Source: Pachyseris speciosa (Eukaryota; Cnidaria; Anthozoa; Scleractinia; Pachyseridae). Taken from it: a DNA stretch of 64,000 nucleotides. The first letter of the stretch is position 1, and each line of letters starts with the position of its first letter. Where the stretch lies: NCBI GenBank assembly GCA_016490735.1, contig JAEMWC010001399.1, positions 102,501-166,500 on the forward strand, in the 5' to 3' direction. Below the pieces are notes generated by a model. The model made no database searches and was not told where the DNA came from. It saw only the letters and a program-made list of their open reading frames with translations. Below are positions 27,115 through 38,600 of this stretch, one piece after another. The position numbers and the translations under genes are program-made.

Positions 27115-30100
27115 TAACCACTCCATAAATTCCTTTTCTTCGGCTTCAGTCGGTGGTGGATTGTAATCGAAGGCTTTTTTGTTTATCCCATCTTCCTCTA
27201 ACCATCTTTTGGAATCAAACGCTGACAGAGAAGTCTTCTGGATCTGCATTCCAAATATCTCGTGCTTGTCACTGCGCAGAATGCTCATTCCGTGTGTCGT
27301 TTCTTTTCCTCTGAGGAGTGTTTCTTTGTACTCTTCGTGCTGGATGACTTTAACAACATCTTTTTTCACACCTTTTCGTCAGCTCTGAGGATTGAGTACA
27401 TCTTGGGACGCAAATACACACATTCTGCGATCGGGGTGCTTGCGCATTCATCCTTCATTTTGCCAAGAACCTTTTTGTTTTGTTTTTTCGGCGAATAGAA
27501 AGTGATCTTTCGGGTAGTCACTTGTGTCGAATAGTTCCTTTTGGTCGTTCATGTCTTCATAAATGTCTTCAGTTTTTATTTCCAGCAGAAGGCTGACTGT
27601 GTCAGTGTAAAGGAGATCGCATTTGCCACCGTAACGTTTATTGAGAGTGTTATAGTAAAAATCGTACATCACGATTTTGCTGTTGTCAAGAATCGTCATA
27701 CCAGTGTAAAGCGGCTTTGTTTGAAACTTTTGTATTCGGGTTTCGCAATTAATTTGCGAATCTTTTTGTCTTCGTGGGGGCGTACGAGTTTTACGTCAAT
27801 TCCATTTCGCAGGTTTTCCATTGTTTTGCCGAAAACAGAGTTATTCATTAGTTTGTAAAAGTCTTTCTCGAAATCGTTTTTAGCCTTTTGCGGAAATCTG
27901 TGTTCATGCGTATGTGAGGCTCCATCCACGGTTTTTGGTCGAACTCCAGCGCTTTGTGTATCTTTTTCAGCCTCATCCCTTGCGACAGGTAAAACTGCAG
28001 GTTTCTGTAGTGGACCACGTAGTTTTTTTTGTCTTGGAGCGTCAGCAGAAGCTTTTCGCAGTCGAGGAATGGGAGGCCTGGCTCTTCAATCATTTTGTTC
28101 TGGTACGCGGAGAGCCATTCCCTCTTCACGGCCTTTTTTTCCGGAGCCAGCGGATAACTATTGTGCTCTTCGGGGAGCTCGCAGGGTTCTCCAGGTCCAC
28201 CTCCAGAATCCACCCTTTCTTCGCGTTTTCCTTCTTCGCGAGAGTTTCTTCCTCGCAAATGTCGTATTTCCACTTGAAGCCCGACACAGGAAGGTGCTTG
28301 CTCATCGCCCAGCCGTACAGATTGTTGGCATCGAGGTAAATGATGTGCTTGGTGGATTTGGGGGGGTCAAACCCTTCCACAAGCGGATTGTTTGCCACCG
28401 CGAGCCGAGGGGTTTGTTGGGAAAAGGTCTTTCGCGATTTTAAGTTTGTTTTCGGGAGTGGCTTTCACAACAGCGTCCAAACGTTTCAAGAGAAACGCGA
28501 AGCTGTCGATAAAGACGAGATTTCCAAGATTGAATGAAATGTATTTTTCCATGTTGTTTGCAATGCAGTTGAGGGGTTTGTCTGTTTTAAGGTCGGCCAT
28601 TGCTTGCATCAAGTGGTGCGAATCGTGGCCTTTCAGGTTATCGAAAACGACAGGTATTGGAATTGATTGGGGGTTTATTTGCAATTTTTTGTTGCAACTG
28701 TCGTGTGCGGGGCCGCGAAATTTCCCTGCAATATGGCAGTGGTCAATGACTGCGTCTCTGAAATCTTTTTGCAGCAAAGGTTTGCCACGAAACAAGCAGT
28801 CTTGTTGATTTTCTTGAATCCATTTGTCAATCGAATCAAGCGGTTGTTTGTCGTTTTCATTCAAAAAGGCCCAGAAATCAAATACAATTTTATCTTCGTA
28901 TTTGCCAAACTCATTTGTCACACGTATGACTGTTTGTTGTTCTTTGAAGTGGCATCTTTTGTGGCTTTGCCCTGCGTATTTTCCTTTCCATATGTCGAAC
29001 GTTTTTCTTGAATCAAGGAACTGTTCTCTGACCAAAGGCTCTTCGCAAATGTGACAATTTTCTGCATTATTAAAACGTTGCCAATCTTAGCGGCTCATTT
29101 TGACTTTTTCTTTGAATTTTAAGCTTTCTCGCAACTCTTCTTCAACTTTCAACAAAATATTTAGAAATACTTCTGCTGTTTTCTGTTCCGAGTCTGGTTT
29201 TTGTCTGTAAGTGTAAACGGGTCGCATAATTTTTCCGTCACTTCTAACAACTGTGAAAGCAAATCCACAAGCTTCGTGCACATTTGTTTTCTCAGTGCGT
29301 TTTGTTTTTTCTCGTTTGTTTTCCGGAATTTTTGCGATTACTGTTTCAAAGTCTGCGTAAATAACGAAAGGTGCTTTCATTTGTTTTTTGAAGTTTTGAA
29401 ATTTCAAGATGTTTTCACCTTTAGGCATTTCTGTTCTTCTTGGAGCTCCTCTTACCCCGTTGCAGTATTTTTGGTGATTTTCAAGAACCGTTTGTTTCGA
29501 GAACAAAGACAAGCACATTTCACAAAAGAATTTTTTATGTTTGCTTTTTGAATTATTATGAAGCAAGGCTGGCATTCTTTTTATAAAGCAGTAGTGCGTT
29601 TTTTTTACCTTTTTGCAAAATCATTAAATTTATTCTTTTAAATTTTTATCTTTGTTGGAAATTCTGTGAACATTGACGCTTTCTTTTTTCTCATCCGTTG
29701 TCTCAAACGTTTATTGCGAGTTTCGGATTTTGTTTTTCAAGTTTATCAATATCTCTTACTGGCGTTGGAAAACTTATTTTATTCCATTTGATTCCATCAA
29801 CAAAATCTTTGTATTTGCTTGGTCTTTGGGGGTCTTTGGAAACGGGAAATAAAGCAGATTTCAAAGCCCATTTCAAGCATTCGTTGTCGGTATTTTTAAC
29901 GTTTATAATTGCCTTTTTGCTTGCGAGTTTTGGGGGCATAGGAATGTAAGTTCCTCCAGCAAAAGGTTCATAATTTGCAACATTCACGTAGCAGCGAGAT
30001 ATACCACTGACCGCCCATCCTGAACCCCTCTCAGACCATTGATTAATTTCACCTTGAATACTACCAACAAACTGCTCAAAAATGTTTCCAAAGTTCAAAG

Positions 30101-30487
30101 TTTTCTGGAGTACGAATGTTTGTTTCTCCTTTGAAGTAGAGTTTCTGTGTTATCATTTCCCATTGATTATCTTCATTGTGAAATTCGAGTTGAAAATTAA
30201 CTTCTGTTCCAAAACTTGTTTTAATGCTTCCAAAATTGTCAATTTCTTCTTCTATAACATCAAGAGCTTTTTCTTTCATAATGTTTGCAGAAAAGTCTTC
30301 TATCAATGTTGTTGTTGTATTCATTGTTTGGATCAACATCCATTCTCCATATGTCATTGCAATTTTGAAAATTGTTCCTCGCAACGACAAACTCATCAAA
30401 AACTTGCTCTCCAAAGGCTGGCCCCGCTTGCGCAGCTGGAGCATAGTGATCGTTCAGCACCTCTTCCTGCATGTGTGCTACTGCCAT
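27094..30487 (-). pseudogene. DNA polymerase B, protein-primed type (element 2)
   Basis: About 1,100 codons in at least eight frame segments. N-terminal conserved block: 'QLEFHNEDNQWEMITQKLYF', 'RGSGWAVSGISRCYVNVANY', 'IPMPPKLASKKAIINVKNTD'. Exonuclease: 'FVIYADFET', 'DHCHIAGKFRG', 'DNLKGHDSHHLM'. Polymerase motif A 'YLDANNLYGWAMSK', motif B '[16 protein letters not shown]', motif C 'YTDTVSLL', where the family has DTDS, so the second catalytic Asp is Val (27595-27597). C-terminus 'QIQKTSLSAFDSKRW'. Replicates the element from a terminal protein in Polintons. The 5' end lies in the right terminal repeat. Confidence 0.88.
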
Positions 30488-30681
30488 CTTTATGATTACC
30501 CCTATAACCCTTTTGTTTAAAAGGCTGTATACTTAGCGCAAAAAAGTAAACTAACACAAAGCTGTTTTAATAGTTTGTGAATACGTTACACACACGTGAA
30601 AAAGACAGGTCTCTGGCGCTTTCGCGACGAGGGCGAAGCCCGAGGAGCGAATGCGCCAGAACCTGTCTTTTTCACGTGTGT
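30452..30681 (-). repeat. Right terminal inverted repeat of element 2
   Basis: Reverse complement of 15140-15366. It contains the polymerase start codon (30487) and, at its outer end, the hairpin 30590-30681. The start of a gene inside the repeat explains the stub reading frame at the left end. Confidence 0.92.
30590..30681. repeat. Right terminal hairpin of element 2, loop in opposite orientation
   Basis: ACACACGTGAAAAAGACAGG... and its complement form a stem of roughly 35 bp (with a one-base mismatch and a two-base deletion on the 3' side) around the loop 30626-30646. The loop sequence reads identically on the plus strand at both ends of the element. A true inverted repeat would give its reverse complement, so one end is 'flip' and the other 'flop'. 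Confidence 0.85.
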
Positions 30682-30776
30682 AGCTGTTTTATGTTACTAC
30701 CACACAGCTTGAAAGTCTGGTGTTTATCCTCTTTGCTAACCTGCATGCGGTAACAGTTTTAGTATTAAAATTTGTT

Positions 30777-31215
30777 AAAAATCAAAAGGGAAAAGCCCCT
30801 GTTTCCGAGAATTATGAATTCCTGTTTTTCTGAGAATATCATGCTACGGTGATTTCGGCATCCTGCCACTGACAAAGTTTACTGATAAACTTTACTGACA
30901 GATTTTACTTCACTGACAAAACTTTGTAACAAACTTTTGTAGTAAAGTTTGTGCGATGACTCAAAGGGAAAAGTCCCTGTTTTCCGAGAATCATAGACAT
31001 ACTATTTTTCTGAGAATTATGACTTACTGTTTTTGTGAGAATGTCACGCTGTGGTGATTCGGCATCTTGCCACTGACAAACTTAACTTCACTGACAAACT
31101 TTGTAACAAACTTTTGTAGTAAAGTTTGTGTGATGACTCAAATGGAAAAGTCCCTGTTTTCCGAGAATCATAGACATACTATTTTTCTGAGAATGCCACG
31201 CTACGGTGATTTCGC
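30777..31215 (+). repeat. Tandem satellite (about 185-bp unit, about 2.5 copies)
   Basis: Units share 'AAAAGTCCCTGTTTTCCGAG', 'TCATAGACATACTATTTTTC', 'GGTGATTTCGGCATCTTGCC' and 'CTTTGTAACAAACTTTTGTA'. A partial unit lies left of element 2. No coding. Confidence 0.85.
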
Positions 31216-31703
31216 ATGTGAATATGTAATGCTAAAAACATGAAATTCCAACCACGGTGAAATTCCAACCAGTTGAAACCGGCTTCATTCAGTAGCAATT
31301 TCTAAATCTCGTTTCGAGATCTGAAAAATGATTTCTCGTTTCTCCTTATCTCGTTTCAAGATTTGAAAAATGATTTCGTACCCTTAACTACTATCCTATT
31401 CGAATTGGACTCCACTCGGTCCTTTTACCATTATTAATAAACTATAACCGTTATATGTATCTGCGCAATTCCATAAACTGACGCACTGATGTGAGTCAAG
31501 GGTGTTGGACTGTTGGAAATATGAACGACCTCCACAAGCATGGTTTTACCTTTGTAGTTATCCATTCTTCCAAACTACTCCTTGCATTTCCCACATGTAT
31601 GCAGACACTTCCGCCAATTTCAATATTGTACTTTTATCCAGCAAAGCCAGTAAAAGGCTACACGACCAGCTGAATCAAGTGTCACATAAATAATGTTTTT
31701 TTA
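31216..31703. other. No recognisable gene
   Basis: AT-rich spacer. A 31260-31380 stretch has three related 'TCGTTTCGAGAT'/'TGAAAAATGATTTC' repeats. Two short overlapping frames at 31491-31693 look like chance. Confidence 0.4.
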
Positions 31704-31728
31704 CAAAAAAAAAAAAAAAAAAAAAAAC

Positions 31729-32330
31729 GGTGAGGGTAAAAGAAGGAATGGGTTTGCGGAATGGCATGTGGAATGACTTGCGGAATCGCATAATTATGCT
31801 GAATGTAACATATGCAAAATGGCGCGAAGAAATTAATTCAATTGAAAGAGTTAATTATTCTACAGCCTAAAGCTCAACACAGAGAATAAATCGCAAGCTA
31901 GCTGTCGATCTCGGTCACAACTACTTTTCACCGGGCTTGCTTTCTTATGAACTCTTGAGGTGATTAAATTTTACTTTGAGTTTTGCTTTCATAGGATTAG
32001 TCTTTTCGGGAATGATATTTGCAGTGTATTTGTGCAAATCGTTCGCGGCTGCGAGACAAGCGAGCTTTTGCCATCTTGTCAATTTCACAGTGTAGGTCAA
32101 ACTCTTTGACAGTTTTGAAATGGATTAAATAAAATTTTATTTTTCCGGGGTCGATTGTAAGAGATTTAAGGAACAGGGGCTCGTAGAGGCTTATTCAAGT
32201 TATAGTTTTCAGAGTTTAACAAGAGTCTCACATCGGTCGCGCTGCTAATTTGTTGTTATGATATGAATAACTGAACTCAGTGCTCGCGTTCAACAGTCGC
32301 CTCATCGAAGATCGAGTACCCTAGGTACCA
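31729..32330 (+). repeat. Left inverted repeat of the outer nested element
   Basis: Shared with the reverse complement of 43985-44538: 'TTTGCGGAATGGCATGTGG', 'GATCTCGGTCACAACTACT', 'CACCGGGCTTGCTTTC', 'GCTTTCATAGGATTAG', 'CGGCTGCGAGACAAGCGAGC', 'GTTGTTATGATATGAATAAC'. Confidence 0.85.
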
Positions 32331-32429
32331 GATGTTATAAAATTTCTCGGTCAAATCCAATTTGTTTTCAGCAAGTTGTTGTTACCGAGATCAACAACTA
32401 GCCCCTTCTCTAGATAATAATTTTATGGT

Positions 32430-33131
32430 TAATAATCTTAACAACAACATGCTTTATTTCTCCCATTTAGTGACATTACAGACATATAATCGTTTAAATA
32501 AAAAGAAAAAGAGGGGACTGGCTACCTGAAATAACCATAAAGTTAAAAAGGGCAGGCAGCCAGTTTAACAAAACTGATCATACTAATTTAGGTCGGTACA
32601 CAAGCAGATACAAACACACATACACAAACATGTAACAAACCGTGAGCAAAAATAAGATTATAGAGAGAGAAAATATTATAAAATAGATATGAGAAAACTA
32701 GAATTAAAAAAATAATACATAAAGCAAATGATATGGCAAAAATACTAAGATACGGTGAAAGTTATAGATAGTGCAAAACAGTTTTACAAATCTAATATTA
32801 CAGACGCTTCCTAATATCCTTCAAGATATTGTTCTTTTAACCTTTTCTTGAACATAGATAAGGATGACAACTTTATATCACTGTCAAGGGAATTCCAAAC
32901 AGATGGGCCTATGAACCGAATGTTGAATTTACCATAGCTAGTTCTTACATAAGGAAGATAGTAAGACTGTTTTGCTGCAAATCTAGTATTGTGTTTATGA
33001 ATATCAGTTACTCTAGTAAAGAAGGAATGAACCTGAATGGGTATCGGAGCTCTGCTCGCGATTATTAATCGCGTCTGCCAGCCTAACACGGTGAATAATC
33101 GTAAGCTACTTGCTGATCTCGGTGACAACAA
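32430..33131 (-). mobile_element. LINE 3' fragment (minus strand)
   Basis: The frame 32811-33131 has 'HSFFTRVTDIHKHNTRFAA', 'YYLPYVRTSYGKFNIRFIGP' and 'SVWNSLDSDIKLSSLSMFKK', the C-terminus of a CR1/L2-type reverse transcriptase. A roughly 350-base 3' UTR runs down to an AATAAA-type end near 32450. The fragment is bracketed by a 60-bp inverted repeat (about 32338-32400 and 33107-33170, containing 'AACAAATTGGATTTGACCGA'). Confidence 0.75.
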
Positions 33132-33589
33132 AATGTTGAAAACAAATTGGATTTGACCGAGAAATTTTTTCAGTGTAGAGGGGAGTTGTGCTTTGATAGA
33201 CTTGTTATAAATATTTTACAAATGAACCCACTTGAAGTGATTTGTCTTGAGTTTGCGTTTATAGGATTAGTCAGTTCGCAACTGCCCTCACAAAAATGAT
33301 CATATCTTATTACTAGTTTATTACTAACTTGATGCTAGTTGCCACTATCTTATTCCTAGTTGACTGATGAAAATCACTAATTTTTTACTATCTGAGGGGT
33401 TTTGTAGATAGTGGATAGTTATCTTTTACCTAGCTTAAAGCTAACTGATATCTATCTATCAGACAGTTAGCAAGTAGATAGACTATCTAAAACCTAGCTT
33501 CCGATGCAGATAGTCAAAAGATAGCCTATCTATCCACTAACTTGTCTGCCGTGTAGTTTGAACTAGGCTATCTGAAGACTATCTTACTA

Positions 33590-34230
33590 TTGCACACCAA
33601 AACTCTATCCTATCGGAAACCTATCTTTACTGTAGATAGTAAAAAGATAGTCTATCTGAAAGCTATCCAACATTCGCCCAACACTTTGATAACCTACCCA
33701 AAAGCTATCTTTATTATAAATAGTGAAAAGATAGCCTATCTGAAAACTATCCAACATTCACCCAACACTTTGATAACCTACCCAAAAGCTATCTTTATTA
33801 TAGATAGTAAAAAGATAGCCTATCTGAAAACTATCCAACATTCGCCTAGCACTTTGATAACCTACCCAAAAGCTATCTTAGTCAGATAGTAAAAAGATAG
33901 CCTATCCAAAAACTATCCAACATACGCCTAGCACTTTTATAACCTACCCAAAAGCTATCTTTGTCACAGATAGTAAAAAGATAGCCTATCTGAAAACGAT
34001 CCAACATTCACCTAGCAATTCGCAAAAGCTCTCTTTGTCATAGATAGTGAAATGATATAGCCTATCCAAAACTATCCAACATTCGCCTACCACTTTGATA
34101 GCCCACCCAAAAGCCATCTTTGTCAAAGGCAGTGATAATAATGAAAGAGCTAGCTGCTCAAAACTTTTCATTGTATATAGCATGTTGATAACCTATTCAA
34201 AAGTTATAACTTTGTCAAAGATAGTGAAAT
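33590..34230 (+). repeat. Left subterminal tandem repeats (~93-bp unit)
   Basis: About six units with 'GATAGTAAAAAGATAGCCTA', 'TATCCAACATTCGCC' and 'CTTTGATAACCTACCCAAAA'. The repeats carry an accidental 99-codon open frame of Ile/Thr/Tyr-rich repeats (33590-33889), which I do not regard as a gene. Confidence 0.9.
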
Positions 34231-34317
34231 ATTTGTGTACTATCAATCTTGTATAATAACTGGTAATATCAGTTACATACACTGTAGCTATATAATTATA
34301 TTACACAAACTCCGTTC

Positions 34318-34491
34318 GAAATATATGAGAAAACAACAGGTAGAATCCCACTTATTGTGCTACGAACCACTCTTTAACGCATCTAAAGAGAAAAATAGAC
34401 TATACCCCCAGGGTAGGAAAAAAGCCAGGCATGACGTAGTACCACAACTCCCTGCGGCCCTACATCGCGCCGCTGACACGTGACACTCCAT
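34318..34491 (+). repeat. DIRS left inverted terminal repeat
   Basis: 174 bp, from 'GAAATATATGAGAAAACAAC' to 'ACACGTGACACTCCAT'. Near-perfect reverse complement of 39063-39236. Confidence 0.93.
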
Positions 34492-34649
34492 CTTTCCTGC
34501 TGTGCTACGAACACAAGAAAGGTAAGTGAGTTTTGTAACCGCTTATTTTGCACTTTTTAGGCCCTTCCACAATCCATTTCGACTCGTTTTCGAGTTGGCT
34601 TTCTATCGGGTAGGTAGTTCCTTTTCTTTCAGGAGTGTATGTTTGACTT

Positions 34650-35160
34650 TCGCCATGAAAACGTCGAAACGACGTCGCTCACGATCGAGCTGGGTCTCAT
34701 TCGAGATCACAACATGATGCTCGCCGAACTGATTCAGAGCGTTTACATTCTGCAAGCCCTCCTAAACGCCCAAGGACTTCTGGTGAAGACCAGGCATATC
34801 TGTCCACTATTTTGAAGACCTTACAGCAGGTTCAAGACGACGTGAAGTCCACGAACCTCGTCGATCGAAGATTGCTGGCAACAAAGCCTGGCGGCTTTCC
34901 CGCCAAAGGTGAACGTGGAATCAGACGCACTTTTTGTGCTGGCATACTCAGATGAGGACCTGATGTCCACCCACCAGGGCTCTGTTACGGCTTTTAAGCC
35001 ACCAACTCAGGCTAATGAGCCACCAACTCGGGCTAATGAGCCACCAACTCGGGCAAATGAGCCACCAACCGGGGTTTTTGAACCCCACTGTGAGGCTAAT
35101 GAGCCTTCCAACGACGATGAGTCAGAGTATCGGGACAAATGTTCCCCCAAATGGCGGTGA
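34650..35160 (+). pseudogene. DIRS gag-like region
   Basis: Several frames. One block has 'ELIQSVYILQALLNAQGLL'; another, 34909-35160, begins 'MNVESDALFVLAYSDEDLMS' and contains a fourfold 'PPTRANE' heptapeptide repeat. The position upstream of the reverse transcriptase suggests the gag gene. No nucleocapsid zinc knuckle is seen. Confidence 0.45.
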
Positions 35161-35928
35161 TCTCTGTGATCCAGAATTGCAACACCCTTCTTGGGAACCA
35201 AAAGCGGGTTTTGCCACATGTTTGCAAAAAAAAAAAAAATTCAATAAAGAAATAAAATAAAAACTTCCATCGGAAGTTATCTTACGATCAAGTAAGTGAT
35301 ATTCTTGACAATTACTCCATTCCGTCGGTGGATTGTTTGTCTTCTTCCACTGAAGTCTCGAAAATATACACAAGAGCGAGACAAAGAACTAGCCTTTGTG
35401 CAGAGGGCTATGCTGAACATAACAAGCCCCCTATGTTGTTTGCATGATGCATTAACATCTAACAAGGATGTCCCCAAATAAGACATCAAAACTATTTTAG
35501 AACAATTGCTTTGTTTGCTAGGCTCAGCAAATTACCAATTCTCTACCTTGAGAGGAAAGAAAATTCTTGTGGCCTTAAATAAAGATAATATTGGCCTAGC
35601 TGAGCAGTCTCTTCCCAGCGCTAAGCACATGCTTTTCGGGGATGACTTTCCTTCTATTGCTTCAAAGCAAGCAGACCTATCTTAAGGCCTTGCTAAGAAC
35701 TTGGCATCTGCTTTGAATTCACAACCGACTAAGCGCCCTCACCTTGGGACAACGCTTGCTACCAACAGGGACAAGCCCTCAGGTACTTCCAATAAGTATC
35801 AAAGTACCCACTCAAAAAAAAAAAAAAAATGGACATTCCTTTCAGGTCTCCAAGCCCGAGGCAAAAGAATCGACGAATTCATAGACAAGTGGCGGGACAT
35901 AACCTCCAATCCATAAAAATTCTCAGTA

Positions 35929-37279
35929 TTGTTTTGGGTTACAAGATTACGTTGCAAACCTGTTCCTAGTTCCCAAAAGTGGTGGAACCTTCAGGTCGGT
36001 AATAGACTTAAGTTTTCCGTACAAGTTCGTAGAGAACTCACATTTCAGATGGAGAACATCTCTTCCCTGAGGTCTCTTTTTCGAAGAGGCAACTCCCTGA
36101 AGACCATAGATTTGAAAGGCGCATACCTGTCAGTTCCAGTCCACAAGGACTCTCAGAATTTCCTGGAATTCCTCTGGAGAAGCAAATGCTACGCCTTTCA
36201 AGGCCTCTGTTTTGGCTTAAATACCGTTCCAAGGGTCTTGACCAAACTCTTAAAGTCGGTAGCAGCATGCTTACGCAAACGGGGAGTTCGTATGCTTCTG
36301 TATCTCGACGACTTCTTAACCTTGGGTTCTTCTTCCCAGGAGGTACAGAGAAACACAGTTATGGCTGTTACTCTCTTGGAAAACCTAGGCTTCACAGTAA
36401 ATCGGGAAAAGTCGTGTTTAATCCCAACCCAAATAATATTGTTCCTGGGTTTTGTAATCGACTCCACTGTAGGATCATACATACATTACTTTATTTACCC
36501 TCGAATTATAGAGTAGCTTGTGCAGCTAATATCTCCGAGCATTTAACCATCAGATGAGAGAGAGACCACCACACCGGGAACTACGTCTCCTACTCATTTT
36601 TGAACAGTGAGCCTCCCGAAGGAGAAAGTTGTAAAGAGTATTTGCAAGAGGGCGATTTCAACTCCAACCAAACCTGTGCATCAGCTAGCCAGCCTTCTGC
36701 GCACACTAGAGAGTCCTGTCGCCAGGCCGTTTGACAAGCACCCCTTCATTTCAGATACAGATCCAATTGGTCCATGCTTACACAGGTCCGAAGAAAACTT
36801 CAATGTGACGTTCACACTGGACCACAACCCCATGGAAGAACTCCAGTGGTGGCTGTTGAACATCACTTCTGTGAATGGCAGCCCAATCACACCCCCAGAT
36901 CCGACCTTGCTCATAATGACCAATGCATCCAAGACAGGATGGTTTGCTGTTTGCCAAAGGCATCGCACAAATGGGCGTTGCACAGAAGACGAAAGTACCT
37001 TCACATAAACGTATCAGAGCTCAAGGCTGCCTTCTTGGCCCCAAAGTCTTTTCTAAAGAACCTCTCAAGGTGGTCTGTCTGAGAATAGACAACACTACAG
37101 CAATTGCTCATGTCAACTGTAAGGGTGGTACGAGGCCGACTTGCCTCACAGCCCTAACTCTTGAACTCTGGAGATGGTGTCTCGAGAGGGACATAGTGAT
37201 ATCGGCCCAACATGTACCCGGCAAATTAAACACCATTACAGACACGGAATCGAGGGTGCTGAACGACAACAGTGAATAG
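35929..37279 (+). pseudogene. DIRS reverse transcriptase and RNase H
   Basis: Reverse transcriptase at 35929-36516: 'KTIDLKGAYLSVPVHKDS', 'FQGLCFGLNTVPRVLTKLLK', catalytic 'YLDDFL', 'LGFTVNREKSCLIPTQ'. RNase H follows at 36607-37279 in shifted frames: 'TLLIMTNASKTGWFAV', where the catalytic Asp of 'MTDAS' is Asn; 'VSELKAAF'; 'LRIDNTTAIAHVNCKGGT'; and 'ISAQHVPGKLNTITD'. Domain order and motifs are typical of DIRS pol. Frameshifts and the lost Asp make it inactive. Confidence 0.85.
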
Positions 37280-37587
37280 AAAATCAATCCTCAGATAATC
37301 TCTCCCCTTATGGAAGAGTGCAAATTCGATCTGTTTTGTTCTCGCCCATCTCCTTAAGTATGCAAACTGGCGTCTGGGACCTGGTGCATTGCACACGGAT
37401 GCTCTGACAATGAACTGGGCACCCTTCAAGAGTTATGCCTTCCTCTCCTTCAATCTTATACCAGGTGTACTGAACAAAGTAACTCAGGGCAAAGCAGACA
37501 TCATGTAAGTCACCCCCATCTGGGAAGCACAGCCATGGTGGTCTTCTTGTCGACCATTCAGTCCTCATCCCTACCACCGGGCACCTC

Positions 37588-38600
37588 TTGAATGACCCAG
37601 CAGACCCCCAAGGGATACACCCAATGTTTCCCAGGCTACACCTAGCCATGTTTCCCATCTGCGGAGACAGTATCAAGCAATGGGAATTTCTGGAGACGTT
37701 ACTAAGATATTCCTTTCAGCATTTCACCCCTCAACACAGAAAAAAGTATCAATCAGCTTGGGTGCGTTGGAATCGTTGGTGTGATAAAAGAAAGGTTGAT
37801 CCTTTTTTGGCACCTTTAACTGACATCCTACTATACCTAACTGAGTAGTTCAATAGCGAAGCAGCTTTCCACTTAGTTAATGTTTTACATGCTCAGCTAG
37901 CCAAGCTGGATGGCCTACCTGTGGGTCAACAATCCTTAGTTATCCAGCTGCTAAAAGGAATGTTCAACGATCGTCCCCATAAACCTAGGTACTCCCAAAC
38001 TTGGGACATAAATTTTTGTCACTCAATACCTGGCATCGTTTGGTAGTAACAGGTCACTGTCTCTCATGCAATTGTCATTTGAGCTTGCAATGCTATTCTC
38101 TTTAACCTACCCAGAAAGGGTCTTGGTCCTAACCAAACTGGATCTCAGTCACTGCCGCATACTTCCAGAGGGTGTACAGCTTACACTTTTGGCTCCTTAA
38201 TTGTAAAAGAGGCTCTACTGATCATCTTCCGAAGGCCTTCTTTGCACGACTCCCTTCCAACTCCGATCTATGCCCAGTTGCGACGTTTCGCTCGTACTTA
38301 AAGGCTACACATGCAATCCGTCCAGTTATTCCCCCTCCAAGGTGGATCTGTTGTTTATCTCCTATGTAAGCCTCTTAAACCGGTTACAGCCCCTTCCATC
38401 GGGAGGTGGCTATGTTCACTTCTGACGGTCTCTAGTGTCGACACCAATATTTTCAAAGCACGTTCCGTGCGCAGGGCTAAACTATGGCAGCAGCCAATTC
38501 CAACGTTCCCTTATCAGACATTTTAAGGATGGCTGATTGGTCTACTCCTTTCGACTTTCCAGTGATTTTATTACAAACCCGTTCACAGTTCAACATTTGC
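37588..38600 (+). pseudogene. DIRS tyrosine recombinase
   Basis: N-terminal SAM-like part 'HRKKYQSAWVRWNRWCDKRK' with 'LTDILLYLTE', then, after stops, 'FFARLPSNSDLCPVATFRSY' (38172-38369) and 'DTNIFKARSVRRAKL' (38311-38526). In this last block the family's catalytic His in 'KAHSTRG' is Arg. The block with the nucleophilic Tyr ('FYYKPVH') survives in another frame near 38560. This enzyme would integrate the circular DNA copy. Confidence 0.75.

Larger units (their letters stand above)
15140..30681. mobile_element. Polinton/adintovirus-like endogenous element 2 (about 15.5 kb)
   Basis: Bounded by terminal inverted repeats starting ACACACGTG and flanked by AGCTG on both sides (15135-15139 and 30682-30686), a likely 5-bp target duplication. 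Contains the full Polinton-type set: phospholipase-like protein, protease, core-like protein, capsid, penton, ATPase, fibre, integrase and DNA polymerase B. By eye it is clearly GC-richer than its surroundings. Every large gene has stops or frameshifts, so it is an old copy. The polymerase and the minus-strand virion genes are on one strand; ATPase, fibre and integrase are on the other. Confidence 0.92.

Noticed and set aside
15140..30681. Bacterial or phage contamination because of higher GC
   Set aside because: The gene set is Polinton-type, a eukaryotic LINE is inserted inside (17054-17371), and flanking satellite continues on both sides.
33590..33889. 99-codon open frame with repeated 'LITYPKAIF' motif
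   Set aside because: It is simply the translation of a 93-bp subterminal tandem repeat. Periodicity explains the open frame.
33590..34150. CRISPR-like array of regular repeats
   Set aside because: Units are contiguous and similar along their full length with no variable spacers, in eukaryotic DNA next to a transposon end.
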